The position numbers were made by a program, and so were the translations under genes. This document shows positions 49,413 to 58,880 of a stretch of 64,000 nucleotides of DNA, one piece after another. The notes beneath the pieces are model-generated. The model made no database searches. It saw only the letters and a program-made list of their open reading frames with translations, and was not told the DNA's origin. Numbering within the stretch: position 1 is the stretch's first letter; every line of letters starts with the position of its first letter. The stretch lies in the NCBI GenBank assembly GCA_021927905.1, contig BLLK01000046.1:1337889-1401888 (forward strand), read 5' to 3'. Source of the DNA: Chaetoceros tenuissimus (Eukaryota > Bacillariophyta > Thalassiosirophyceae > Chaetocerotales > Chaetocerotaceae).

Positions 49413-51351
49413 CAGTTCCGAAGGAAAGCTACTCGAACCGTCTGCAACCATCAAGGACTTACCATCTGAAGTCATGAAGAATATCTTTAGTTTTGTTGGC
49501 AAAGGCAATTACTGCTTCGTTGCACCAGTTTCAAAAGACTTTTGTTTCAACTATCTCACTATGGACGTGATTGAAGACAAGTTTGCACACAAGATGGATT
49601 ATCTTCAAGCTATCGGAAGGAACAAGATTACTACAGCAATTGGTGATGTCGCGCCGTTTTCATTTGATTTGGCGGAATATTGCTTTTTGTATGCACCCGT
49701 AGGGTTTCAGAAAGAGGTAGTAAGGAATGCGATATGGCATGGTAAAAAAGATATCGTGGAAATGGGTCATGCTATGGGAGTTGATATAAAGGAATCAATA
49801 TGCTGGGTAGAGATTAAAGAGGCTGCGAGAAGGGGAGACTTGGAAATGTTCAAACTTCTGCAACAAAAAGGTGTCGATTTTGATTTTCATGCATGGGCAA
49901 TTATTCCTGCTGCTGCCGGCAATAATCAATTAGAAATTTTGAAGTGGCTACATGAGAACAATTGGTTTTCATCTTCTCGATGTAAAGAAAAGATGTTCCA
50001 TGCAGCAGCAAGAAGTGGTCATATATCAATAATTAATTGGGCAAAGGATGTTGCTGGCTTCGATTTTCCTGAATATCTGATTAGTTCTGCAGCAGCAAGT
50101 GGAAATCTAAATATGATCAAGTATTTGAGAAGCAAAGATATTTCATGGGATGAATACACATTTTACGATGCAGCTTATAGCGGAAACATCGCATTGCTTC
50201 AATATTTATTAGACAATGAATGCCCACGTGGTGACCGTAGGATTTGTATTTCTACTGGTGCGGTCGAAAATAATGACCATGAAAAGGCGATGGAAGTTCT
50301 ACAATGGCTTCATAGTCAAGGCTTCCCTTGGTATGCCGACACTTGCACAGTTGCAGCAAAAGAGGGCAATCTTGAAGCTTTGAAATATTTGAAATCAAAT
50401 AATTGTCCATGGAATCAAGAGTGCATGAAAAAAACTCTACAGTCTTGCAATGTACGAGTAGAAGTATTGGAGTTTCTTTTTCAAAATGACTGCCCTATTG
50501 GAAACAGTGACCTATGTTCCATTGCTATGAACGATACAGATCATGATCGAGCATTGAAGATTTTGAAGTTGCTCAGAGAATTCTCAGTACCATGGAGTGG
50601 ACAAACATGCAAGGCAGCTGCTAAAGCTGGAAACTTTACTGCATTACAATGGGCTGTTTCTATGGGATGCCCTTGGGATAGACAGGGCTGTGCAGAATAT
50701 GCTGCCGAGCATGGTGATATTGAAGTACTAAAGTGGATGAAATCCCAAGGCTGTGAATGGGATGAAGATATTGGTGCAGGGGCTGCAAAGAAAGGTCATC
50801 TAGAGACACTAAAATGGCTGAAATCTGATGGATGTCCATGCAATAATGAAGATACTTTTGCAAACGCAATTCAATCCGGAAATATCACCATGGTTGAATA
50901 TTGCGTTAACAATGACCCTTCTTCAGACTACAGTTTTTATGAAAATGCAATTGAACATTTCGAAGATCCAATTCCTGTCATCAAGCTATTCCAAAAGAAA
51001 CAATATCCTTCGGATGAGCTTGCATGTACTCATGCTGCATGTCAAGGCGATTTGAAACTACTTCGTTGGCTTCGCTTCCAAGGTTTTCCATGGGATGAAA
51101 GGACTTGCAATTGGGCTGTGCAGAATAATGACTTTGCTATGTTGAAGTATGCCCATGAGAATGGATGCCCTTGGACCAAAGAAACATATGCGTACTGTTT
51201 CTCTGAATACGGTTTGCTCTATGAAACCATGACTGAAGAGATTCCAACTGATCACCAATGCTCAGATGAAATCATCGAGTATCTTCAAATTCACATTTGT
51301 CCACAGCCAGACCCAGAAGATTGGATTAGAGAATTCATAGGCGACTACTAG
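49369..51351 (+). CDS. F-box/ankyrin paralogue D
   Basis: 660 residues from the ATG at 49369, which begins ATRKRMRLEDSGSSS; further upstream the frame opens only on TTG. F-box-like LPSEVMKNIFSFVGKGNYCF at about 35-55, linker VIEDKFAHKMDYLQAIGRNK, then about 14 ankyrin units (GCPWDRQGCAEYAAEHGDIE, GCEWDEDIGAGAAKKGHLET) and the tail WTKETYAYCF, HQCSDEIIEYL, ICPQPDPEDW. The middle (residues 180-260) belongs to the same sub-lineage as C and G (WAKDVAGFDFPE). Its leader and start are duplicated upstream. Confidence 0.87.
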   Translation: MTATRKRMRLEDSGSSSEGKLLEPSATIKDLPSEVMKNIFSFVGKGNYCFVAPVSKDFCFNYLTMDVIEDKFAHKMDYLQAIGRNKITTAIGDVAPFSFDLAEYCFLYAPVGFQKEVVRNAIWHGKKDIVEMGHAMGVDIKESICWVEIKEAARRGDLEMFKLLQQKGVDFDFHAWAIIPAAAGNNQLEILKWLHENNWFSSSRCKEKMFHAAARSGHISIINWAKDVAGFDFPEYLISSAAASGNLNMIKYLRSKDISWDEYTFYDAAYSGNIALLQYLLDNECPRGDRRICISTGAVENNDHEKAMEVLQWLHSQGFPWYADTCTVAAKEGNLEALKYLKSNNCPWNQECMKKTLQSCNVRVEVLEFLFQNDCPIGNSDLCSIAMNDTDHDRALKILKLLREFSVPWSGQTCKAAAKAGNFTALQWAVSMGCPWDRQGCAEYAAEHGDIEVLKWMKSQGCEWDEDIGAGAAKKGHLETLKWLKSDGCPCNNEDTFANAIQSGNITMVEYCVNNDPSSDYSFYENAIEHFEDPIPVIKLFQKKQYPSDELACTHAACQGDLKLLRWLRFQGFPWDERTCNWAVQNNDFAMLKYAHENGCPWTKETYAYCFSEYGLLYETMTEEIPTDHQCSDEIIEYLQIHICPQPDPEDWIREFIGDY

Positions 51352-51439
51352 GGGTCTCAAGTTATCAAATAATGCAAACTACTTTGTTCTACAGTGACTC
51401 AATACTTAGTTCTCTGTGGTTTTCCCCTTTCTTTTGTCC

Positions 51440-51610
51440 ACTCTTTGGCAATGTTCTTTACTTTCGAAATCAGCCTTGAGTTTCTGAATCATTTTATTTT
51501 CAGTTTTGGTTTTATGCCTCACTAAATTACTCTGTGAAGCAATATTGCGTTGTCCTTTCTCATCTGGATATTCGGATCAATCTTTTTTCAATCCAATGTC
51601 GCTTTTTGGC
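51440..51610 (-). pseudogene. Fossil of the MIT/coiled-coil gene 3-prime end (copy after D)
   Basis: Shares CAGCCTTGAGTTTCTGAATC then ATTTT, TTTTGGTTTTATGCCTCAC, TAAATTACTCTGTGAAGCAA, TATTGCGTTGTCCTTTCTC and TCTGGATATTCGGAT with the intact gene at 59025-59155. The frame is broken. Confidence 0.85.
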
Positions 51611-51620
51611 GAGTTGAAAT

Positions 51621-51673
51621 ATCTTTGACAGTATGATTTACTAAAATAGTTCCTCTCTTGTAACAATGACGAG
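51621..51673 (+). promoter_or_regulatory. Shared promoter module, copy 5 (paralogue E)
   Basis: ATCTTTGACAGTAT, GATTTACTAAAATAGTTC, then GTAACAATGACGAG, 140 bases before the ATG at 51813. Confidence 0.75.
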
Positions 51674-51812
51674 CTTTATGAGACGCTAGACGCTTGACAT
51701 TCCACGACATACGACATCTAATATTATTCACCACATTGTTTTACAATTAGGTTTATCTACATCATCGACTAGAGTCGAAGCTAAGAAAGATACAAAACAA
51801 GGCATTCACATA

Positions 51813-53750
51813 ATGACTCAAGCGAGAAAGAGAATGAGACTCGAAGGTGGCTCCGATGGAATGCTACTCGAACCATCTGCAACTATGAATGACTTACCAA
51901 GTGAAGTGATAAAGAGCATCTTTAGTTATGTCGGTAAAGGCAATTATTGCTTCGTTGCTCCGGTATCCAAAGACTTTTGCTTCAATTATCTAACAATGAA
52001 TGTCATTGAAGACAAGTTTGCTCATAAACTGGACTACCTGCAGGCTATTGATAGGAACAAAATTACTACAGTGGAGGCTGCTTCATTTTCTTTGGAACTA
52101 GCAGAGTATTGCTTTTTCAAAGCACCTGAAGACTTTCAGAGACGAGTTGTAAATAGAGCAATCAGGGAAGGGAGAATAGATATCGTAGAAATGGCAGATG
52201 CTATGGGAGTCGATGTGAAGAATTTATCGCGGTTTTCCAGAGAGATTGTAGAGGTTGCGAGAAAAGGAAACTTGGAGATGCTGAAATTTATATATGGAAA
52301 ACATTCCAATATTCATGAGTTAGAGTACCTCGTTATTGAAACTTCTGCAAGAAAGGATCAATTAGAAGTTTTGAAGTGGTTGTATGAAAATGAAATGCTT
52401 CCAGATAAGTACATCGACATTATATTCGGTAGTGCAACCTTAGGCGGTAACCTCGAAATTGTGAAATGGACAGAAAGCACTTTCAACTGTCGATGCCCAG
52501 AGCGACATTTTAGAAATGCAGTAGAAAGTGGAAATGTTGAACTTGTCAAATATTTGAAACATATAACATGGTGCGAAAGTACGCTTTGTATACCTGCAAG
52601 GATTGGAAATATCGAATTGCTTCAATATCTTTTTGAAAAGGGAGGTCAACCCTTATATTTGTACCAGTGCAATATTTGTACCAGTGCAATTGAAAATAAT
52701 AACTTTGAAAAGGCGTTTGAAGTTCTACAGTGGCTCCATCAGCACGGCGTCCCTTGGGATGAGAAAACCTGCGTTGTTTCAGCTTCTGTTGGCAATCTGA
52801 AAGCTTTGAAGTACGCAAGAGTAAATGGTTGTCCATGGAATGAAGAGTGTCTAGAAAAAGCTATACATACTCGTGATTTAGAATTAGTCGAGTACTGTCT
52901 TGAAAATGGTTGCCCTATGGGAACTTTTGATAGTTGTCGCTTAGCTATGTATGATAAAGATCATGATCGGGCATTGAGAATGTTGAAATTACTCCGGAGG
53001 TTCTCTGTGCCTTGGAGTAATTTAACATGTTCGATTGCTGCTGGTAAAGGTAACTTTGAGGCATTGAAGTGGGCTGTTTTTCAAGGATGTTCCTGGTCTA
53101 GACAAGAGTGTGTAGGATATGCTGCCGAGCATGGTGATATTGAAGTACTGAAATGGATGAGATCGCGTGGATGTGAATGGGATGAATATATTTGTGCAAG
53201 AGCTGCAAAGAAAGGCCATATTGAGACACTCAAATTTCTCATATCTGAGGGCTCCCCTTGCAATGAATATACTTTTTCCGACGCGATTTTATCGGGGGAT
53301 TTCGCCATGATTAAATACTGTGTTGACAATGACATTCCTCCCGACTCCTCTCTTTACGAATATGCAATTGCAACATTTGATGATCCTATTCCTATCATAA
53401 AACTACTCCGAAAGAAATATCCATGGAATTCAAATGCATGCTCTGCAGCTGCATATAAAGGTAATTTGAAATTACTTCGTTGGCTTCGCTTCAAGGGTTG
53501 TCCATGGGATGACTACACTTGTACTGAAGCTGTGAAGAAGAACCATTATGAGATATTGAAATATGCACACGAAAATGGATGCGCATGGGACGAATATACA
53601 TATGCGTACTGTTTTTCTAAAAACGGTCTATATACATTTGATACGTATGAACAGATTCCAACGAAGCATCGATGCTCGGATCAAATCATTGAGTACATTC
53701 GTAAGCATAATTGTCCACAACCAGCCCCAGACGAATGGATTCTACACTGA
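51813..53750 (+). CDS. F-box/ankyrin paralogue E
   Basis: 645 residues. QARKRMRLEGGSDGMLLEPS, F-box-like LPSEVIKSIFSYVGKGNYCF, then ankyrin units. Residues ~170-250 carry the CRCPERHFRNAVESGN / NLEIVKWTESTFN variant shared with B and F. It ends WDEYTYAYCF, HRCSDQIIEYI, NCPQPAPDEW. A duplicated NICTSA segment near 52668-52690 (CAATATTTGTACCAGTGCAA twice) shows a small internal tandem insertion that keeps frame. Confidence 0.87.
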   Translation: MTQARKRMRLEGGSDGMLLEPSATMNDLPSEVIKSIFSYVGKGNYCFVAPVSKDFCFNYLTMNVIEDKFAHKLDYLQAIDRNKITTVEAASFSLELAEYCFFKAPEDFQRRVVNRAIREGRIDIVEMADAMGVDVKNLSRFSREIVEVARKGNLEMLKFIYGKHSNIHELEYLVIETSARKDQLEVLKWLYENEMLPDKYIDIIFGSATLGGNLEIVKWTESTFNCRCPERHFRNAVESGNVELVKYLKHITWCESTLCIPARIGNIELLQYLFEKGGQPLYLYQCNICTSAIENNNFEKAFEVLQWLHQHGVPWDEKTCVVSASVGNLKALKYARVNGCPWNEECLEKAIHTRDLELVEYCLENGCPMGTFDSCRLAMYDKDHDRALRMLKLLRRFSVPWSNLTCSIAAGKGNFEALKWAVFQGCSWSRQECVGYAAEHGDIEVLKWMRSRGCEWDEYICARAAKKGHIETLKFLISEGSPCNEYTFSDAILSGDFAMIKYCVDNDIPPDSSLYEYAIATFDDPIPIIKLLRKKYPWNSNACSAAAYKGNLKLLRWLRFKGCPWDDYTCTEAVKKNHYEILKYAHENGCAWDEYTYAYCFSKNGLYTFDTYEQIPTKHRCSDQIIEYIRKHNCPQPAPDEWILH

Positions 53751-53814
53751 TTGTGTTCTGGAGAAGTAACGTCCGCTACAGCTTACAAAAATAAATGGTA
53801 GAAACTATTTATTT

Positions 53815-53995
53815 TACATTCACTCAATTTTTAGATTCCTGTAGACTTCCTCATCTCTTCCTAGTTTCGTCAATTCTTCTGTTTGTTCCTTGCATCTGGA
53901 TATTTGGATCGAATATTATCCAATGCCGCTTTGAGCACGGTGAATTTTCGATTATATTTCTCCTTGAATTGCCCATTAGGGCTGCTTTAACTTCA
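53815..53995 (-). pseudogene. Fossil of the MIT/coiled-coil gene 3-prime end (copy after E)
   Basis: Shares TTAGATTCCTG-AGACTTCC, ATCTGGATATTTGGATCGAA, TATCCAATGCCGCTTTGAG, GGTGAATTTTCGATTATATT and GCTGCTTT-AACTTC with the intact gene at 58880-59235. Internal parts are deleted. Confidence 0.85.
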
Positions 53996-54138
53996 GATCA
54001 AGATACTATATTTTTATAAACAGCATAAAAATTGATCTCTTAGAATTAAAATATAATCCAGATGTTCACAGTAAAAGAAAAACAACAAATGAAAATGAAA
54101 AAAGCAAGCAGAAGAATGACGAATGAAAGAAAGAAAAA

Positions 54139-54186
54139 ATCTTGACGCTTTAATTTACTAATTTAGTTGCACACAACAATGACGCG
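54139..54186 (+). promoter_or_regulatory. Shared promoter module, copy 6 (paralogue F)
   Basis: ATCTTGACGCTTT, AATTTACTAATTTAGTT, then ACACAACAATGACG, about 167 bases before the ATG at 54354. Slightly diverged, matching the broken state of its gene. Confidence 0.65.
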
Positions 54187-54353
54187 CTTCACGACGAGCT
54201 GAAAAATAGCCCGCTATCTCCTCGTTTGATAGCACCGTGTTTATTTTTAATGTTGAGTCGTCTCTGTGCTCGCCGCTCAACACCAAAGTTGGAATAATTC
54301 AAACCTATACTATCTTTAGAAGAAGTATTTCTCGACTGCAGGAAAGCATTCAT

Positions 54354-56093
54354 ATGATGACACAATCGAGAAAGAGAATGAGAGACGAAGACAGCAGCAG
54401 CAGTTCCAATGGAATGCTACTCGAGCCGTCTGCTACAATGAATGATTTACCTAGTGAAGTAATGAAGAATATCTTTAGTTTTGTTGGCAAAGGAAATTAC
54501 TGCTTTGTGGCACCGGTATCCAAAGACTTTTGTTATAATTATTTGACATTTGATGTGATTGAAGACAAGTTTGCACACAGGCTGGACTATCTGCAGGCAA
54601 TTGGAAGGAACAAAGTGACGACAGCAGAAGCCGCTTCAACGTCATTTGATTTGGCTGAATACTTCTTTTTGCATGCACCTGATGAATTTCACAAACGAGT
54701 TGTAAAGAGCGCAATATTGAGAGGGAAAGTAGACATTGTAGAAGTAGGTCATGCCATGGGAATTGATGTGAAGGAATTATTTCTGCACAAGGAGGATATT
54801 GTCGGAGATATGTTGAGGAGGGGGGACTTGGAAATGTTTATTCTACTTGTAGATTTGGGCCTTTTACTAGATAGGAATGACGCTCAAGAGCTTCTACGCA
54901 CCATATCTTATGTAGGAATGACTGGTCAATTAGGAATTCTGAAGTGGTTGCATGAAAACGGAATGTGCAAAGATGAGCACACAGACATTATTTTCGGTGG
55001 TGCAACCTTTGGCGGTAACATCCAAATTGTGAAATGGACTGAGAGTACTTTCAACTGCCGATGCCCTAAGGAGCTTGCTAGAAGTGCAGTATGTAGTGGC
55101 AATGTGGAACTTGTCAAATATCTGGAAAACAAAACATGGGACGAATACACGATTCTTATAGCCGCAAAAATTGGAAACATCGAATTGCTTCAGTATCTTT
55201 TAGAAAGTGGATGTTCCTTTAATGATCGATGGATTGGCCCAAGTGCTATTGAAAACAATAATCATGAAAAGGTGTTGGAAGTGCTACATTGGCTCCATGA
55301 GCATGGTGTCCCATTGGATGAGAAAACATGCACACATTCAGCAGGTTTTGGTAATCTGAAAGCTTTGAAGTATGCAAGGTCAAAAAAATGCCCATGGGAT
55401 GATATATGTCTAGAAATAGCTGTGCAATCTCATGATTTAGAAGTGGTAGAGTATTGTCTTACAAATGGATGCGCTATTGGAACCAATGCTATCTGTCACC
55501 TTGCTATGCGTGATGGAGATTATGATCGGGCTTTGAGAATGTTGAAGTTGCTCCGGAAGTTCTCTGTGCCTTGGAGTGAGGAAACATGTTCGGTTGCTGC
55601 TGGTCATGGTAACTTTGAGGCATTGAAGTGGGCTGTTTTAATGGGATGTCCTTGGGATAGACGACAATGTGCATATTATGCTGCCGAAGATGGTGATATT
55701 GAAGTACTAAAATGGATGAAATCACAAGGCTGCGAATGGAATGAACGTATTGGTGCAAGAGCTGCAGAAAAAGGCCATCTTGAGACACTAAAATATTTTA
55801 GATCTGATGGTTGCCACTTCGATAAATATACTCTTACGGAAGCAATTTGGTCCAGAAATTTTGCCATTGTTGAATATTGTGCTGAACATAACTTTCCTTT
55901 TGACGAACGTATTTATGAATACGTAGTTGATAAATTCCATGATCCTATTCCTATCATAAAGCTGTTTCAAAAGAATGGATATCCGTGGCATCCAAGCGCA
56001 TGTAAAGAAGCTGCACATAAAGGCGATTTGAAACTTCTTCGCTGGCTACGATACAATGGTTGTATGTGGGATGAAGAGACTTGTAATTTGTAA
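54354..56093 (+). CDS. F-box/ankyrin paralogue F, truncated by a frameshift
   Basis: 579 residues from the ATG at 54354 (MMTQSRKRMRDEDSSSSS); the longer frame starts on GTG. F-box-like LPSEVMKNIFSFVGKGNYCF, then ankyrin units of the B/E sub-lineage (NIQIVKWTESTFNCRCPKE). At 56079-56092 the sequence reads ACTTGTAATTTGTAATGCAG where paralogues have one TGTAAT before GCAG. A 7-base tandem duplication (TTGTAAT) shifts the frame and ends the protein at CNL. The last ~75 residues lie stranded downstream. It may still make a shortened protein. Confidence 0.8.
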   Translation: MMTQSRKRMRDEDSSSSSNGMLLEPSATMNDLPSEVMKNIFSFVGKGNYCFVAPVSKDFCYNYLTFDVIEDKFAHRLDYLQAIGRNKVTTAEAASTSFDLAEYFFLHAPDEFHKRVVKSAILRGKVDIVEVGHAMGIDVKELFLHKEDIVGDMLRRGDLEMFILLVDLGLLLDRNDAQELLRTISYVGMTGQLGILKWLHENGMCKDEHTDIIFGGATFGGNIQIVKWTESTFNCRCPKELARSAVCSGNVELVKYLENKTWDEYTILIAAKIGNIELLQYLLESGCSFNDRWIGPSAIENNNHEKVLEVLHWLHEHGVPLDEKTCTHSAGFGNLKALKYARSKKCPWDDICLEIAVQSHDLEVVEYCLTNGCAIGTNAICHLAMRDGDYDRALRMLKLLRKFSVPWSEETCSVAAGHGNFEALKWAVLMGCPWDRRQCAYYAAEDGDIEVLKWMKSQGCEWNERIGARAAEKGHLETLKYFRSDGCHFDKYTLTEAIWSRNFAIVEYCAEHNFPFDERIYEYVVDKFHDPIPIIKLFQKNGYPWHPSACKEAAHKGDLKLLRWLRYNGCMWDEETCNL

Positions 56094-56322
56094 TGCAGCT
56101 GTGATGAAGGATAACTTTGAAATGTTGAAATGTGCACATGAAAATGGATGCAAATGGACCAAAGAAACGTACGCGTACTGTTTCTCAGAAAACGGTCTAA
56201 ATGTAATCTATGACGAGATTCCAACTGAACACCAATGCTCAGATCAAATCATTGAATACCTCCGTAAGCACAATTGTCCGCAGCCAGACCCAGCTGATTG
56301 GCTCTATGAAGACTATGAATAG
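56094..56322 (+). pseudogene. Stranded C-terminal part of paralogue F
   Basis: In the shifted frame it encodes NAAVMKDNFEMLKCAHENGC, WTKETYAYCFSENGL, HQCSDQIIEYLRKHNCPQPD, the normal family end. It is out of frame with the upstream part after the 7-base duplication. Confidence 0.85.
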
Positions 56323-56370
56323 AATACTGTAAATTATATGACAAGCTTTGTAATGAATCGTGCATGAACT

Positions 56371-56450
56371 CAACTTTATCCAATGCCACTTTTGATATTT
56401 TCTTCCTTGAATTGACACATTTATTTTATAATGCTGCTTTTAGGTCAGAT
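56371..56450 (-). pseudogene. Fossil of the MIT/coiled-coil gene 3-prime end (copy after F)
   Basis: Short remnant: TTTATCCAATGCCACTTTGA-like, TTCTTCCTTGAATTG and GCTGCTTTTA words align with 59145-59235 of the intact gene. The most eroded copy. Confidence 0.6.
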
Positions 56451-56563
56451 CAAGTGATTGTGTTTTTATAAGCATAAATATCTGATCTCGAGAACTACAA
56501 TTGATACATTCATTTACTGAAAAAGATAGAATGAGGAATGATGAGAAGGAAAAAGAAGAAAAT

Positions 56564-56619
56564 ATCTTGACTCTTTGATTTACTAAAATAGTTCAACATT
56601 TTTCAACGACAATGACGAG
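56564..56619 (+). promoter_or_regulatory. Shared promoter module, copy 7 (paralogue G)
   Basis: ATCTTGACTCTTT, GATTTACTAAAATAGTTC, then CAACGACAATGACGAG, 122 bases before the ATG at 56741. Confidence 0.75.
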
Positions 56620-56740
56620 AGCTCCACAGACGAAATCAATTGCTCCGTGTGCCGTCGAGTGTGAGACAATCACTTTTCAAACCTAATTAATCTTTAGCAA
56701 AAAGCATTTCTACACTATCGACTAGGCAAAGATATTACTG

Positions 56741-58702
56741 ATGACTCCAGCGAGAAAGAGAATGAGACTCGAAGATGGCAGCAGCTCCGATGGAATGCTT
56801 CTCGAGCCATCTGCTACAATGAATGACTTGCCAAATGAAGTGATGAAGAATATCTTTAGTTTTATCGGCAAAGGAAACTATTATTTTATCGGTCAAGTTT
56901 CTAAAGATTTCTGCTTCGACTATCTAACTATGGATGTTATTGAAGATAAGTTTGCACACAAGATGGACTACCTACAAGCCATCGGAAAGAACAGGGTCAC
57001 TTCAACAGAAGCCGTTGTATCTTCATTTGATTTGGCGGAATATTGCTTTTTCAAAGCACCCGTAGTGTTTCAGAAACGAGTAGTGAGGAAAGCAGCTGTG
57101 AAAGGAAGGAAAGATATCGTAGAAATGGGACATGCTATGGGAATGGAATTGGAGAAATTAGTGAATTCAGGAAGTAGGAGTGGAGAAAGTAATCTCTTCA
57201 AGATTGCGAGAAGGGGAGACTTGGAGATGTTACAATTTCTGCAAGAAAAAGGTGTCAATATGAAGCCAAATAGATACAACATAATTCGTGCTGCTGCCGA
57301 AAGTAATCAATTAAAAATTTTGAAATGGGCTCATGAGAAAAAATGGTGTTCATCACCTAAAGGTCAAGACATAATATTTACTATAGCAGCAAAACGTGGT
57401 CAAATACCAGTCTTGAAATGGGCAATGGATGTTGCTGGATTCGTTCCGTTAAGTGACTCGTTCAACTACGTAGCAGCAAGCGGAAATCTAGACGTTATCA
57501 AGTATTTGAGAAGCAAAGAATTGATGTCATGGGACGAAGTAACGTTTCGCAATGCAGCTTGTAGCGGAAACATTGCATTGCTTCAACACCTGCTGGAAAA
57601 TGATTGCCCACGTGATGACCCCATGATTTGTGTCAAAGCAATCGAAAATGATGATAATGAAAAATCACTAGAAGTTCTACAATGGCTTCATCGTAAAGGC
57701 TTCCCTTGGGATGAGAACACTTGTACAACGATAGCAAAAAAAGGAAATCTAAAAGCTCTGAAATATGCCAGGCTCAATGGTTGTCCGTGGAATGAAGAGT
57801 GTCTAAAAAGAGCTGTAGAGTCATTTCATTTAGAGCTTGTGGAGTATTGTCTTACAAATGGGTGCGCTATTGGATCCAGAGCAATCTGTCACTTTGCTAT
57901 GCTTGATAGCAATCATGCCCGTGCATTGAAAATGTTGAAATTGCTTCGGAACTTTTCAATACCTTGGAATCCAGAGACTTGCTCGTTAGCTGCTAAAGCT
58001 GGAAATTTTGAGGCCTTTAAGTATGCTGTTTCTAATGGATGTCCTGTGCATAGACAATGGTGTGCAAATCTTGCTGCTGCACAGGGTAATATTGAAGTAA
58101 TGAAATTGATAAGAGCTCAGGGTGCTGTTTTTGAGGAACAGACTTGCGTGTACGCCGCTATGGGAGGAAGACTCGATACTTTAAAATGGCTTAGATCTAT
58201 AGGAACTCCATTGGGCAAGTGGACTTTTTCCAAAGCAAAAACATCTGCTATATTTGAATACTGTATCGAGAATGATGTTCCATGTGATGACCATATTTAC
58301 AAATGTGCAATAAAAGTTCTTTCTGATCCTATTCCTATCATCAAACTACTCCGAAACAGCGGTTATCCCTGGCATCAAAGCGCATGTGCAGAAATTGTCA
58401 CAAATGGAGATCTCAAACTCCTTCGGTGGCTACGATTCAATGGATTTCCATGGGATGAGAGCGTATGTATTCAGGCTGTGAATAATAACAATTTGGAAAT
58501 TTTGAAATATGTGCATGAAAATGGATGTGAGTGGACCAAAGAAACATATGCGCACTGTTTTTCTGAAGATGGTCTAGATTTAATGTATGACGAGATTCCG
58601 TCGGATGAAGATGCTCGCTCTGCTGAAATTCTCAATTATCTCAAAGAGCATGATTGTCCACAGCCAGACTTTCACGATTGGATACTTAGAGGCTATGAGT
58701 AG
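56741..58702 (+). CDS. F-box/ankyrin paralogue G
   Basis: 653 residues, intact. PARKRMRLEDGSSSDGMLLE, F-box-like LPNEVMKNIFSFIGKGNYYF, then ankyrin units of the C/D sub-lineage in the middle (WAMDVAGFVPLSD) and a C-terminal third shared with H (GCPVHRQWCANLAAAQGNIE, KAKTSAIFEYCIEN). It ends WTKETYAHCF and DCPQPDFHDW. It is the copy directly convergent with the intact MIT/coiled-coil gene (178 bases apart), so this pair is the likely source of the duplicated unit. Confidence 0.88.
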   Translation: MTPARKRMRLEDGSSSDGMLLEPSATMNDLPNEVMKNIFSFIGKGNYYFIGQVSKDFCFDYLTMDVIEDKFAHKMDYLQAIGKNRVTSTEAVVSSFDLAEYCFFKAPVVFQKRVVRKAAVKGRKDIVEMGHAMGMELEKLVNSGSRSGESNLFKIARRGDLEMLQFLQEKGVNMKPNRYNIIRAAAESNQLKILKWAHEKKWCSSPKGQDIIFTIAAKRGQIPVLKWAMDVAGFVPLSDSFNYVAASGNLDVIKYLRSKELMSWDEVTFRNAACSGNIALLQHLLENDCPRDDPMICVKAIENDDNEKSLEVLQWLHRKGFPWDENTCTTIAKKGNLKALKYARLNGCPWNEECLKRAVESFHLELVEYCLTNGCAIGSRAICHFAMLDSNHARALKMLKLLRNFSIPWNPETCSLAAKAGNFEAFKYAVSNGCPVHRQWCANLAAAQGNIEVMKLIRAQGAVFEEQTCVYAAMGGRLDTLKWLRSIGTPLGKWTFSKAKTSAIFEYCIENDVPCDDHIYKCAIKVLSDPIPIIKLLRNSGYPWHQSACAEIVTNGDLKLLRWLRFNGFPWDESVCIQAVNNNNLEILKYVHENGCEWTKETYAHCFSEDGLDLMYDEIPSDEDARSAEILNYLKEHDCPQPDFHDWILRGYE

Positions 58703-58880
58703 ATAGTAAATATATACATAAAAGCTTTGTGACGAGTTCATACGAACGAGTGCACTTAGAGAAAAATAACTATCCAGATTGGCTTGGCGTCCGTACTTCC
58801 CCATGCATATCACTACTAAGATTTTGAATGAAACAAATAATACAAACTCATGAACTATTCTACTTTCATTAACTCCATTA

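Noticed and set aside
54237-54353. N-terminal extension of paralogue F
   Set aside because: Opens on GTG, lies next to the promoter module and has no counterpart in the other paralogues. The family start is the ATG at 54354/54357.
56079-56095. A tiny GT-AG intron (16 bases) that would repair paralogue F
   Set aside because: Far below any functional intron length. A 7-base tandem duplication explains the sequence more simply.
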